Assembly (NCBI RefSeq): GCF_002150035.1
Contig: NZ_NETS01000010.1
Location: 868,001 to 932,000, forward strand
Length of the DNA: 64,000 bases
Reading direction: 5' to 3'
From: Leptospira venezuelensis
GTDB taxonomy: Bacteria > Spirochaetota > Leptospiria > Leptospirales > Leptospiraceae
Of this stretch, positions 43,555 through 51,904 are shown piece after piece. A program made the position numbers and the translations under genes. Positions within the stretch are counted from its first letter, which is position 1. Each line of letters begins with the position of its first letter. The notes beneath the pieces were generated by a model, which worked only from the letters and a program-made list of their open reading frames with translations, searched no databases and was not told the origin of the DNA.

Positions 43555-44556
43555 ATGGCTAATTTATACTATGATAAAGATACGGACCTTTCCGTATTAA
43601 AAGGAAAGACCATCGCCGTAATCGGATACGGAAGCCAAGGTCACGCACAAGCTCAGAACATGAAAGATTCCGGACTGAAAGTTATTATCGGTCTGAAAGA
43701 AGGATCTAAATCCAAAAAAGAAGCCGAGGAAGCAGGTTTCGAAGTATTCTCCGTTTCTGAAGCAGCTAAAAAAGCAGACATTATCCAAATCTTAGCTCCG
43801 GACGAGATCCAAGGCGATATTTATAAAGCGGATATCGAGCCTAACCTGAAAGACGGAGACGCATTAGTTTTCTCTCATGGATTCAATATCCATTTCGAAT
43901 TTATCCAACCTCCTAAAACTGTAGACGTTTATATGGTTGCTCCAAAAGGACCAGGACACTTGGTTCGTAGAGTATATGTAGAAGGTGGTGGAGTTCCTTG
44001 TTTGATCGCTGTAAATCAAGACGCAACCGGAACAGCAAAACAAAGAGCACTTGCTCACGCAGCTGGAGTGGGTGGAGGAAGAGCAGGAATTCTTGAAACT
44101 TCTTTCAGAGAAGAAACTGAAACTGATCTTTTCGGAGAGCAAGTAGTTCTTTGCGGCGGACTTTCTAACTTGATCATGGCCGGATTCGAAACTCTTACTG
44201 AAGCAGGATACGATCCTGAGATCGCATACTTCGAATGTTTACATGAAGTTAAACTCATCACTGACTTGATCTACGAAGGTGGCTTGGCTCGTATGCGTTA
44301 TTCCATTTCAGGAACAGCAGAATATGGAGACTATGTTTCCGGACCTCGTATCATTGATGCTGGTGTGAAAGCTCGTATGAAAGATGTTCTTGCTGATATC
44401 CAAAAAGCTAACGGTTCTAAGTTTGCAAAAGCTTGGATCGCAGAGACTAAAGCTGGATATCCTGAGTTCAATAAAATGAGAGAGAAAAACGCAGGACACC
44501 CTATCGAGGACGTAGGTAAAAAATTACGCAGCATGATGAAATGGCTGAGTAAATAA
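43555..44556 (+). CDS. ilvC: Ketol-acid reductoisomerase
   Basis: 333 residues, class I length. Second step of valine/isoleucine synthesis: rearranges and reduces acetohydroxy acids with NADPH and magnesium. NADPH motif GYGSQGHAQAQNMKDSG, substrate/metal motifs KGPGHLVRR, DLFGEQVVLCGG, ECLHEVKLITDLIYEGG and the SGTAEYGDY loop are all intact. CGAGGTG lies before the ATG. It stands alone, with a strong terminator after it and no ilv or leu genes adjacent. The upstream 102 bases contain no recognisable leader peptide or T-box. Confidence 0.97.
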   Translation: MANLYYDKDTDLSVLKGKTIAVIGYGSQGHAQAQNMKDSGLKVIIGLKEGSKSKKEAEEAGFEVFSVSEAAKKADIIQILAPDEIQGDIYKADIEPNLKDGDALVFSHGFNIHFEFIQPPKTVDVYMVAPKGPGHLVRRVYVEGGGVPCLIAVNQDATGTAKQRALAHAAGVGGGRAGILETSFREETETDLFGEQVVLCGGLSNLIMAGFETLTEAGYDPEIAYFECLHEVKLITDLIYEGGLARMRYSISGTAEYGDYVSGPRIIDAGVKARMKDVLADIQKANGSKFAKAWIAETKAGYPEFNKMREKNAGHPIEDVGKKLRSMMKWLSK

Positions 44557-44580
44557 TAAAATCCTAATACTTAGATTTAA

Positions 44581-44609
44581 AAGGCCGGAAGTTTTCCGGC
44601 CTTTTTTAT
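44581..44609 (+). terminator. Intrinsic terminator of ilvC
   Basis: AAGGCCGGAA (44581-44590) and TTCCGGCCTT (44594-44603) form a perfect 10-bp stem with a three-base loop, followed by TTTTATT. It lies 24 bases after the ilvC stop. Confidence 0.92.
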
Positions 44610-44715
44610 TGTCCTGTTGGATACATAACCTAGTAATTATTCTACAAAAAATTAAATCTGAACCTATTTTCTAATTTTCATCTTTGATTAATCTGTTTAA
44701 TAAAGTGATTTTACT

Positions 44716-45396
44716 ATGCAAAATTTTATAATATCAATTATCGTTTTTTGTCTTTTTTCTATTTTTTCTTGTAAAAAAGAAATTTCGAATCAAGACCCTG
44801 CTCCTCAAGTTCCTGAACTAAAAAAACAGGATCCAGTTCAAAAGATGTGCGTGAGTACTCGAAGTGGTTTAAAGGTGAGAGAAACTCCAAGCCTTAAAGG
44901 GAAAGAGTTTGAGACTTTAGCTTACCAAACAGAGGTTCGAGTCATTCGTTTCGGTGCAGAGGAAAAAATTTCGGGAAAAGAATACCCATGGGCTTTAATT
45001 GAATACAAAGGAGAAAGCGCATGGGTATATTCAGGTTATCTAAAAGTAGATTGTACAGAATTTGATGAATCCTATGCAACGCCTGAGAGAATTAGTGAAT
45101 CCGATGTTGAAGGAGATTGGAAGCCTGAGAAAAACTCTGAATATTATATAAGTATTTATGTCGGTGGAACTTTCTCTGCGAATTTTTTTGGGGGCTGTGA
45201 TGGGGACGGTTGTATCAGTGCAGGAGCCTCCGGTAAATGGGAAATTAAAGACAATAAAATCTATTTTTTCAATCCAGGATCAGATTCGGTTTATGTTTAT
45301 TGGATCAATGACCGTCGATTGATCGCGAGCGATTCGGCTCATTCGTTTAAAGAAAATTATAATAGTGAAACAATTTCTGGTTGGGAGAGATACTGA
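44716..45396 (+). CDS. SH3-domain lipoprotein
   Basis: 226 residues. A signal peptide (FIISIIVFCLFSIFSC) ends in a lipobox with Cys19. Residues about 45-115 form a bacterial SH3 domain: GLKVRETPSLKGKEFETLAY, then WALIEYKGESAWVYSGYLK. The C-terminal part has GDWKPEKNSEYYISIYVGG and CDGDGCISAGASGKWEIKDNKIYFF, a beta-rich region of unknown family. Bacterial SH3 domains often bind peptidoglycan or peptides. It precedes the caspase-like gene, with a 249-base gap that may hold a separate promoter. Confidence 0.7.
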   Translation: MQNFIISIIVFCLFSIFSCKKEISNQDPAPQVPELKKQDPVQKMCVSTRSGLKVRETPSLKGKEFETLAYQTEVRVIRFGAEEKISGKEYPWALIEYKGESAWVYSGYLKVDCTEFDESYATPERISESDVEGDWKPEKNSEYYISIYVGGTFSANFFGGCDGDGCISAGASGKWEIKDNKIYFFNPGSDSVYVYWINDRRLIASDSAHSFKENYNSETISGWERY

Positions 45397-45645
45397 TAAC
45401 GCAAAATGGGACGTTTCGGTAGTTATTGACTAAAGATATCCTCACATCATAGGGAACTTGCCGTAACATGTTAGAAATTTCTTGCCCAAATCCTTAAAAT
45501 CATTCTAAGTTTGGAAAAAAAATCGAAAAATCATCGGTCATAAGTCCGGTACTCGCTCTAGGAAGGTATCTATCCTTAGGGCAAAAAAATAATGACAAAG
45601 CCTAGCTTTTTGCTATTTTGAGACACCCAAGCCAGGAGGCTCTGA

Positions 45646-47268
45646 TTGAAATCCTTAATTTCCATAATCGGAATTTCCCTCTTTTTGTTTTCTACTGATG
45701 TATTCGCGCAGAAAAGGTTCGGCCTTATCTTCGGATCCAACTATAAAGGAAACAAAGCCGGAATCCCTGAATTAAATCTTTGTGAGGCAGATGCCAAATA
45801 TCTACACGATGAGATCAAACGTGTAGGAAAATTCGATGAGATCAAAATTGTTTTAGGGAAAGATGTAACCAAAGACAATATCCAAAAAGAAATTAAGGCT
45901 CTTGCTTCGAAAGCAAAAGCTGATGATACAGTGTTTCTTTATTTTTCAGGTCACGGTGCTTTTCAAAGAGATGAAAAAGCTAAGAACGGAATGAGAAACC
46001 TGATCATTTGTTATGATAGGCCTCACCTTTCCGACGACGAGTTGAATGATTATCTAGAAGGTATTAAATCCCCTAAAACAGTTTTCGTTTTCGACTGCTG
46101 TTTCTCCGGAGGAATTGCTAAAAAAGGAAAGGCAACCAGAGGTTCCGCTAACGTTCCAATTCCAGAAGGAAGTGACGGAACGGTAAAGCAAGATTCTCAA
46201 GACTTTTTCTTTCAAGATAAAGCCATTATTTCAAGTGCGGATGATAACCAAACTGCAATCGAGGTTGGTGGAACAATCAATCACGGGATCTTTACTTATA
46301 ATTTCGGAAAGGCTCTCTCTAGTGGAGACTTAAATCAAGACAATGTGATCACTGCGCTTGAAGCATTCTTCGCTTCTAAAGACGAAACAGTAAATATGGC
46401 TAAAAAGTACGACCATGAACAAGTGCCTCAGATTTCGGGCAACGCATCTGGTATCTTTCTAGCCGGAGAAAAAAAACCGGAACCTCCAAAACCTGTGGAG
46501 CCTGTGAAACCTCCTGTAAATCCAACGCCTGTTCCGGATGTTCAACCTCCTAAACCGGAGCCTGAGACTCCAGTGGTCACTAACGAAGAGCCTCCAGTTG
46601 TTCCTACAAATCTGAAAGGTGATCTAGTGATCAAAACCACTATCATCCAAGACAGATCTTATGCGGTGTCTGATCTTCCTCCGGAAATTCGTATAACTTC
46701 TGGCAAGAAGAGAGTGGGAAATCGTTCTATCCGAGTACTTATAGATGACAAAGAAGTAGATAAGACGATTACTACAGAATCCTCTAATTATTGGGGAGCT
46801 GTTAAAAGAATGGGGAAACTCACTCCAGGTGCGACTTATACTCTAACTGTAAAAGGTGTACCGGCAGGAGTTCATAAGGTAACCATCCAAGCGGATGATT
46901 ATCCTGAAGTTCAAAAGACCCAGGCAGTTCTTCCGAATAAGAGAAACGATCTGGAAGTGGTGACTTCTATGTCAGGTTATGGAGCGATCAGAGGAAAAGT
47001 ATTCTACAGAACCTTGGATAATCCTGTGATCAATCAGCCAATCTTCATGCCTACTGTCACTAGCGTAACAGGTATTAATAAATTAAACACAGACCAAAAT
47101 GGTAACTTCTGGTTTACAAACCTGAAACCTGGAGAGTATGAGATCAAGGCGACATTTGCCGAAGATCTAAACTTGAATAATGCTGATATTAAGGTGAGGG
47201 AAGGAGAAGTTACTGAAGTGGATATTATCCTGAATGTGAAACTTCCATCTACTAAAACCAAATATTAG
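45646..47268 (+). CDS. Exported caspase-like (C14/metacaspase-type) protein with Pro-rich linker and carboxypeptidase-regulatory-like domain
   Basis: 540 residues. TTG 45646 is the start: AGGAGG lies six bases upstream. The signal peptide is LISIIGISLFLFSTDVFA. The caspase-like domain (25-270) has catalytic His103 in YFSGHGAF and Cys152 in FDCCFSGG. A Pro/Glu/Lys linker (about 278-325) leads to an Ig-like segment and a C-terminal carboxypeptidase-regulatory-like fold (GYGAIRGKVFYRTLDNP, ending in DVDIILNVKL-like strands). With the signal peptide the protease would act outside the cytoplasm, unlike intracellular death effectors. The substrate is unknown. A terminator follows. Confidence 0.85.
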   Translation: MKSLISIIGISLFLFSTDVFAQKRFGLIFGSNYKGNKAGIPELNLCEADAKYLHDEIKRVGKFDEIKIVLGKDVTKDNIQKEIKALASKAKADDTVFLYFSGHGAFQRDEKAKNGMRNLIICYDRPHLSDDELNDYLEGIKSPKTVFVFDCCFSGGIAKKGKATRGSANVPIPEGSDGTVKQDSQDFFFQDKAIISSADDNQTAIEVGGTINHGIFTYNFGKALSSGDLNQDNVITALEAFFASKDETVNMAKKYDHEQVPQISGNASGIFLAGEKKPEPPKPVEPVKPPVNPTPVPDVQPPKPEPETPVVTNEEPPVVPTNLKGDLVIKTTIIQDRSYAVSDLPPEIRITSGKKRVGNRSIRVLIDDKEVDKTITTESSNYWGAVKRMGKLTPGATYTLTVKGVPAGVHKVTIQADDYPEVQKTQAVLPNKRNDLEVVTSMSGYGAIRGKVFYRTLDNPVINQPIFMPTVTSVTGINKLNTDQNGNFWFTNLKPGEYEIKATFAEDLNLNNADIKVREGEVTEVDIILNVKLPSTKTKY

Positions 47269-47294
47269 AATTCTATATTTAATTTTCAGGAGAA

Positions 47295-47323
47295 GCCTCT
47301 CGAGAGATCGAGGGGCTTTTTTT
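47295..47323 (+). terminator. Intrinsic terminator of the caspase-like gene
   Basis: GCCTCTCGA (47295-47303) pairs with TCGAGGGGC (47308-47316) with one G-T wobble, followed by seven T residues. Confidence 0.88.
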
Positions 47324-47710
47324 GTTCCTGGTTTGGGTTTTAATCTTTTTGAAAACTATTCCATTGTTTGGAATTGATCCTTCTTTTTCGAATTTCGACT
47401 AGGATTTTCATTTGTCTTCTATCTAGCAAATTCCCAGCTTTTAGACCCGACTCCGGTAAAGCAGTGTCGTTCGTAAGATTAGCAAAGGTTTTTCCGATTT
47501 TTGCGAAGGAACTCCGTAGATCCGGATCCATTTCGGGATATATCATAAATCGCCTCCGTGCGATCCCATTCGGGAAAAAAGGGAGAAAGTTCCGGGTTTT
47601 CCATCCTTGGAAAGGAAGCTTTCTCCCAAACTGTACTTCGGGACTTTGCGAAAATACTTGAGATATTTTTTTTCTTGTACGAAAAGAAAGTGCGGAGTAA
47701 ATTCGGTAAA
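47324..47710. other. 387-base non-coding leader before the 77-residue gene
   Basis: Open frames exist on both strands here (for example 47340-47846 minus) but none looks like a protein: they are rich in Arg, Phe and Pro, without domain character or ribosome sites. The main feature is a long hairpin at 47581-47627. The region should also hold the promoter of the small gene/MutS-like operon. Confidence 0.5.
47575..47627 (-). terminator. Long hairpin that reads as a minus-strand terminator
   Basis: GGGAGAAAG-TTCC (47581-47593) pairs with GGAAGCTTTCTCCC (47614-47627), 13 pairs with one bulged G; an inner TTTCC/GGAAA extends the structure. On the minus strand the stem is followed by six T residues (47580-47575). 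On the plus strand it has no U-run. It would end a minus-strand transcript, yet no minus-strand gene lies upstream of it. Confidence 0.5.
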
Positions 47711-47944
47711 ATGCAGATCCGTCTGGAAAACAGGACTGGTAAAAGATCGGGGAGATTCGTCGTATACGAGTACGGAACGGATCTATTCGGTTACGTCTAC
47801 GTGGACAAATTTTTAGGCCGCGACAAAGGCAAAATGGTTTCCACATGGTTGATGCAAGATGTAGGTTCTTTGGTTCGTCTTTTGGACCATGAAATATACA
47901 AAAGAGAGACGGAAAACTACGAGAACGTTACTTTAGCAGTATGA
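47711..47944 (+). CDS. Small hypothetical protein coupled to the MutS-like gene
   Basis: 77 residues from ATG 47711; GGAG lies 13 bases before it, rather far, and a GTG at 47690 is an alternative. The sequence MQIRLENRTGKRSGRFVVYEYGT...DLFGYVYVDKFLGRDKG is beta-rich and basic. Its stop overlaps the next start as ATGA (47941-47944), so the two proteins are likely translated together. No family is recognised. Confidence 0.6.
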   Translation: MQIRLENRTGKRSGRFVVYEYGTDLFGYVYVDKFLGRDKGKMVSTWLMQDVGSLVRLLDHEIYKRETENYENVTLAV

Positions 47945-49851
47945 ACGCCCTCATCAGGGTCCGTAGGCTTGGGTCCGAAATTTCTCGCTTGGACAGGATC
48001 ATCCGAAAAGAAGAATCCTCTCTTTCTCTTTTATCCACTTTCAGAATTCTTTCTTTCTTATTCTTTATCGCTTGGATCGTTGGAATTTATCTTCTTCGAA
48101 CCTTCTCTGATCTATATTATTTACCTTCGATTGCGATCTTGGCTATCTTCTATCGTTTATTATCTGCATATCAAAAGCGAAGAGAGAAGATTAGAAGGTT
48201 ACATGTCTGGTCCGATTTCCTAACTACTCAAATTTCCAGAATTCAATTGGATGGAAAACATTACCCCAAGTCCAAAAGAGAATATTATAAAAATCTTGTA
48301 TTAGAAACTGGACTTCCTCCTTGGACCAAGGATTTGGATTTTTTAGGAGAGAAGGGGATCTTTTCCAGAATAGACACTACGGTTATTCCGAAAGGAACTT
48401 CTAGGTTTTTAAAATACTTTTTAGAAAGTTCTGAAGAATCACGGGTCGTTGGGAGACAAAATGCCATTATCGGTCTTTCTAAAAGACCAAAAGTTCTACA
48501 AAAACTTCTCAGACAATTTAGATTATATGAGGCATCCTTTCCATCTAGAAGGGAAGGAGAAGATGAAAAACTTCCTTCTTATATTCCAAAAATAGGGAAC
48601 TTACAACCGGAACGTTCTGAAAAGAATAGGATAGACTTTCCTTTTAATCTATTTGAAGAAGAGCCAAATGATTTCTGGAAATCTTCTTTTGGAAAAGTTT
48701 CAGGAGTTCTAAGAGTTTTATTCCCAGTTTGGCTTGGCCTTGTTTGGCTTTTGGTATTCGGAAGTTTTCTATTCGGACAAACTTGGGGATTCGGGATTTT
48801 TATTCTTCATTCCGCATTTTTTGGATCTTATAGAAATAGATCCTTACGGATGTTACAACCAATCGCGGAAGACTCTGAGACTTTGGAGGAGTTAGGAAAA
48901 CTTCTACTCTATATTCGTTCTGCTAATCTTTCGGGGACAAAAGGAGAAGTTTTTCTTTCCAATTGGAAGAAGAAGGAACTAAAAAACTCTTGGAAACAAT
49001 TTCTGAAAATTTCCAATCTGGCCGTCTATACTCAGTCTCCACTTGCTCACGCATTATTAAATATCTTATTCTTTTTCGATCTTTGGATCTGGAAAAGATA
49101 CACTAAATGGTGGGAAAAAGACGGATCTTCTCTTAAGGTTTCTATATCCGACCTTGCAGAGTTGGATTCTTTACTCCCACTCGCAAACTTAAGTTGGATT
49201 GAACCTGGATTTACTTTTCCTAAATTAGAAAAATCAAATACAACGATCCACGCAAAAGATTTAGTACATCCATTAATACCATCCGACAAAAGAGTTTCGA
49301 ATGATCTGGAGCCTATGCAACCAGGGAAACTTCTCCTTTTAACCGGATCGAATATGTCCGGAAAAACCACTTATCTAAGAGCGTTGGGAATTTCAGGAAT
49401 ATTCGCTATGGCTGGAGGCCCAGTTCCTGCTTCTGAATTTATAACTCCTATTTTAGAAGTACATTCTAGTATTCGAAACGAAGACTCAGTCGAAGAAGGG
49501 ATCTCTTTCTTTTATGCGGAAGTCAGACGCTTGGGGAGAATATTACAAGATGTTAAAAATTCAAAAAAAGGCAGATTAGTTCTATTAGATGAGATCTTGA
49601 AAGGTACGAATTCCAGAGAAAGAACAATCGCCTGCAAAGGGATCTTAAAGAAGTTAGGACAGTACGGAGTCTTTGGAATTATTACAACTCATGATCTGGA
49701 ATTGGCAGACTTACCTGAGCTTTCCTTGTTTCACTTTAGAGAAGAGATAGAGAACGGCAAAATGACTTTCGACTATAAGATCAGATCCGGTATAGTGCAG
49801 TCCAGCAACGCGCTGGAAGTTTTAAGATTAGAAGGTTTGGATCTGGACTAA
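47941..49851 (+). CDS. Membrane-associated MutS-like ATPase
   Basis: 636 residues. The C-terminal third is a MutS domain V ATPase: Walker A GSNMSGKTT (about 469-477), then NEDSVEEGISFFYAEVRRL, Walker B LVLLDEILKGTNSRE, and ITTHDLELA. The mismatch-recognition and connector domains of MutS are absent. The N-terminal part has two hydrophobic helices near residues 35-80 (ILSFLFFIAWIVGIYLL...) and another pair near 260-300. Such MutS-like proteins with membrane helices occur in several phyla, and their function is unknown. DNA repair should not be assumed. It overlaps the 77-residue gene by four bases. Confidence 0.82.
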   Translation: MNALIRVRRLGSEISRLDRIIRKEESSLSLLSTFRILSFLFFIAWIVGIYLLRTFSDLYYLPSIAILAIFYRLLSAYQKRREKIRRLHVWSDFLTTQISRIQLDGKHYPKSKREYYKNLVLETGLPPWTKDLDFLGEKGIFSRIDTTVIPKGTSRFLKYFLESSEESRVVGRQNAIIGLSKRPKVLQKLLRQFRLYEASFPSRREGEDEKLPSYIPKIGNLQPERSEKNRIDFPFNLFEEEPNDFWKSSFGKVSGVLRVLFPVWLGLVWLLVFGSFLFGQTWGFGIFILHSAFFGSYRNRSLRMLQPIAEDSETLEELGKLLLYIRSANLSGTKGEVFLSNWKKKELKNSWKQFLKISNLAVYTQSPLAHALLNILFFFDLWIWKRYTKWWEKDGSSLKVSISDLAELDSLLPLANLSWIEPGFTFPKLEKSNTTIHAKDLVHPLIPSDKRVSNDLEPMQPGKLLLLTGSNMSGKTTYLRALGISGIFAMAGGPVPASEFITPILEVHSSIRNEDSVEEGISFFYAEVRRLGRILQDVKNSKKGRLVLLDEILKGTNSRERTIACKGILKKLGQYGVFGIITTHDLELADLPELSLFHFREEIENGKMTFDYKIRSGIVQSSNALEVLRLEGLDLD

Positions 49852-49933
49852 AATCAGACTTTGGTTGATAGCCAGCATCTCTCTTTTTTGTCTTGCCCGA
49901 CAAGCTCTCTAAAATTCTAATCTATTAGAAAAG

Positions 49934-51904
49934 ATGAAACGTTTACCAAGCAATCTTAAATTGATCGGCGGATATGCCATCTACTATGTTCTCATTCTAA
50001 TTTTTTATAAAGCAGCATTTCTTTGGGTGTATTCCTATAGATTAGAAGGCGCTGAAACCAAAGATGTTTTGTGGGCGATCTTGGTAGGACTTCGGTTCGA
50101 TATTTCCGTGATCGGAATGATCTTAGGGCCGTTCGCTTTTCTCTCTTGTCTTCCTTATTTAAATCGATTTAAGTTTTTTAATTTTTTCTGGGGTTATTTT
50201 CCAATCGTCATCAGCGTTTGGATGCTTTCCCATTTGATCGCGGATATAGTTTATTTCGAGAATGCGAACAAACATATAGGTTACGAGGGATTTGTATTTA
50301 TCGGAAGGGACATGGGTGTGATCTTAAAATCCGCCTTTGAACAGAATCCATTTTTGGCGGTAGTCGCTTCGCTTTTGGTTTTGGTATTTTTACCTTTATC
50401 CACTTATCTTTTCTTAAAATTTAATCCGTACAAACACGAGCCTGAGTCTTGGAAAAGGGACTCCATTTTATCTTTCGTTGTTTTGGTATTAGTTGTTTTT
50501 GCGATCAGAGGAGGAGTTCAAGAAACTCCATTAAGAGCGAGTAATGCGATCGTTTCCGGACATTCTTTCGTGAACAATATTGCATTGAATGGTGTGTTCA
50601 CTTCTATCATGGACTTGAAAAGCCAGTCCATTCCGAATTATCTAAAATTGGAAACTAAAGAGTCAGTTCGTATTGTTAGGGAAGAGATCTCTTATGATGG
50701 TGCGGAATTTGTTGGGAAGAAATATCCTCTATTAAGAAAACAGAAACAAACTAATAACGGAAAACCTCCGAACATAGTTTTGATCCTTCTGGAAAACTGG
50801 ACCGGAAAATTTATAGATCCAATAGGTGATGGAAAAGTTTTCGGAAAAGAACTCACTCCTAATTTTAATAAACTTTTACGAAAAGGTAGATTTTATACCA
50901 GATTTTTTGCCTCAGGTGGAAGAACGACAAATGGTATGATGTCTATCCTGACTGGATTGCCTGATCGACCGGGATTGACGGTGGTTAGAACTCACCAAGT
51001 ATTAGGAAATTTTTCCGGTATCGGAAATATTTTCAAAGGTTTAGGATATGATACATTCTTCGTAACCGGTGGAGATTTAAGTTTTGATAATAAAGCAACT
51101 TTAATGCCTCATTGGGGATTCGATACTGTTATGGGCGAAAAAGAGATCGCTAAACTGGATCGATTTAAGATTGGAGCCTGGGGTTATGATGATGCAGATG
51201 TACTTCAAGTACTACATGAAAAAATCTCAGAATCCAAAAAACCTTTCTTGGGAGTTTCTCTTACCTTATCCACACATTATCCTTATCGAGCTCCGGATCC
51301 AAAATTTAGGATCTTTAAGGAGGATGAAAGAGACTTCGAATATCTAAACGTATATCATTATGCTGATTGGGCTGTTAGAGATTTTATGGATCGTGCCGAA
51401 AAATCCAAGTACTTTGATAATACCATCTTTGTATTTGTGGCGGATCATACTCACCATCGTTATTTAGATTATTATGAAGATAGGAATATTCCATTTCTAA
51501 TATATTCTCCAGGAAAAATATTACCTGCAATAGACGATAGAGACGCTTCCCAGCTAGATGTTATCCCTACTATCTTAGGACTTGTTGGAAAAGAGGCTTA
51601 CTTCTCAGCTATGGGAAGAAATTTACTTGCTCCTAAAAAAACGGAATCTGCTTATTTTGCATATGGAAATCTAATCGGTTGGATAGAGTCCGATCTATTC
51701 TATATCCATTTTGTGGATGGAAATCGTAATTTAAAATATTCTGCAAAAGGTCCAAGAGAAGAAGTGAGTCTTTGTGACACTCAGCCTAAGATTTGTGATT
51801 CTCATTTTAATAAGGCGAGAGCCTTCCTGAATTTGAGCCACGAATTGATGAATCAGAATTTAGTATTTCCAACTAAGGAAGAATTGGAAAGGAAAGAGTA
51901 TTAA
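49934..51904 (+). CDS. LTA-synthase-type membrane sulfatase-fold enzyme (phosphoglycerol transferase-like)
   Basis: 656 residues. Five membrane helices occupy about 1-200, followed by an extracytoplasmic sulfatase-fold domain: NIVLILLENWTGKFIDP (metal-binding Glu), GGRTTNGMMSILTG with the candidate Thr nucleophile near residue 332, and VFVADHTHHRY near 502. This is the LtaS/OpgB layout. In a diderm such enzymes may add phosphoglycerol to a periplasmic glycan or modify a lipid; the substrate is unknown. It ends exactly where the convergent AsmA-like gene ends, with no base between them. Confidence 0.8.
   Translation: MKRLPSNLKLIGGYAIYYVLILIFYKAAFLWVYSYRLEGAETKDVLWAILVGLRFDISVIGMILGPFAFLSCLPYLNRFKFFNFFWGYFPIVISVWMLSHLIADIVYFENANKHIGYEGFVFIGRDMGVILKSAFEQNPFLAVVASLLVLVFLPLSTYLFLKFNPYKHEPESWKRDSILSFVVLVLVVFAIRGGVQETPLRASNAIVSGHSFVNNIALNGVFTSIMDLKSQSIPNYLKLETKESVRIVREEISYDGAEFVGKKYPLLRKQKQTNNGKPPNIVLILLENWTGKFIDPIGDGKVFGKELTPNFNKLLRKGRFYTRFFASGGRTTNGMMSILTGLPDRPGLTVVRTHQVLGNFSGIGNIFKGLGYDTFFVTGGDLSFDNKATLMPHWGFDTVMGEKEIAKLDRFKIGAWGYDDADVLQVLHEKISESKKPFLGVSLTLSTHYPYRAPDPKFRIFKEDERDFEYLNVYHYADWAVRDFMDRAEKSKYFDNTIFVFVADHTHHRYLDYYEDRNIPFLIYSPGKILPAIDDRDASQLDVIPTILGLVGKEAYFSAMGRNLLAPKKTESAYFAYGNLIGWIESDLFYIHFVDGNRNLKYSAKGPREEVSLCDTQPKICDSHFNKARAFLNLSHELMNQNLVFPTKEELERKEY

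Noticed and set aside
47340..47846. 168-residue minus-strand ORF overlapping the small gene before the MutS-like ATPase.
   Set aside because: Arg/Phe/Pro-rich shadow composition, no ribosome site, no domain, and it opposes a coupled plus-strand operon.
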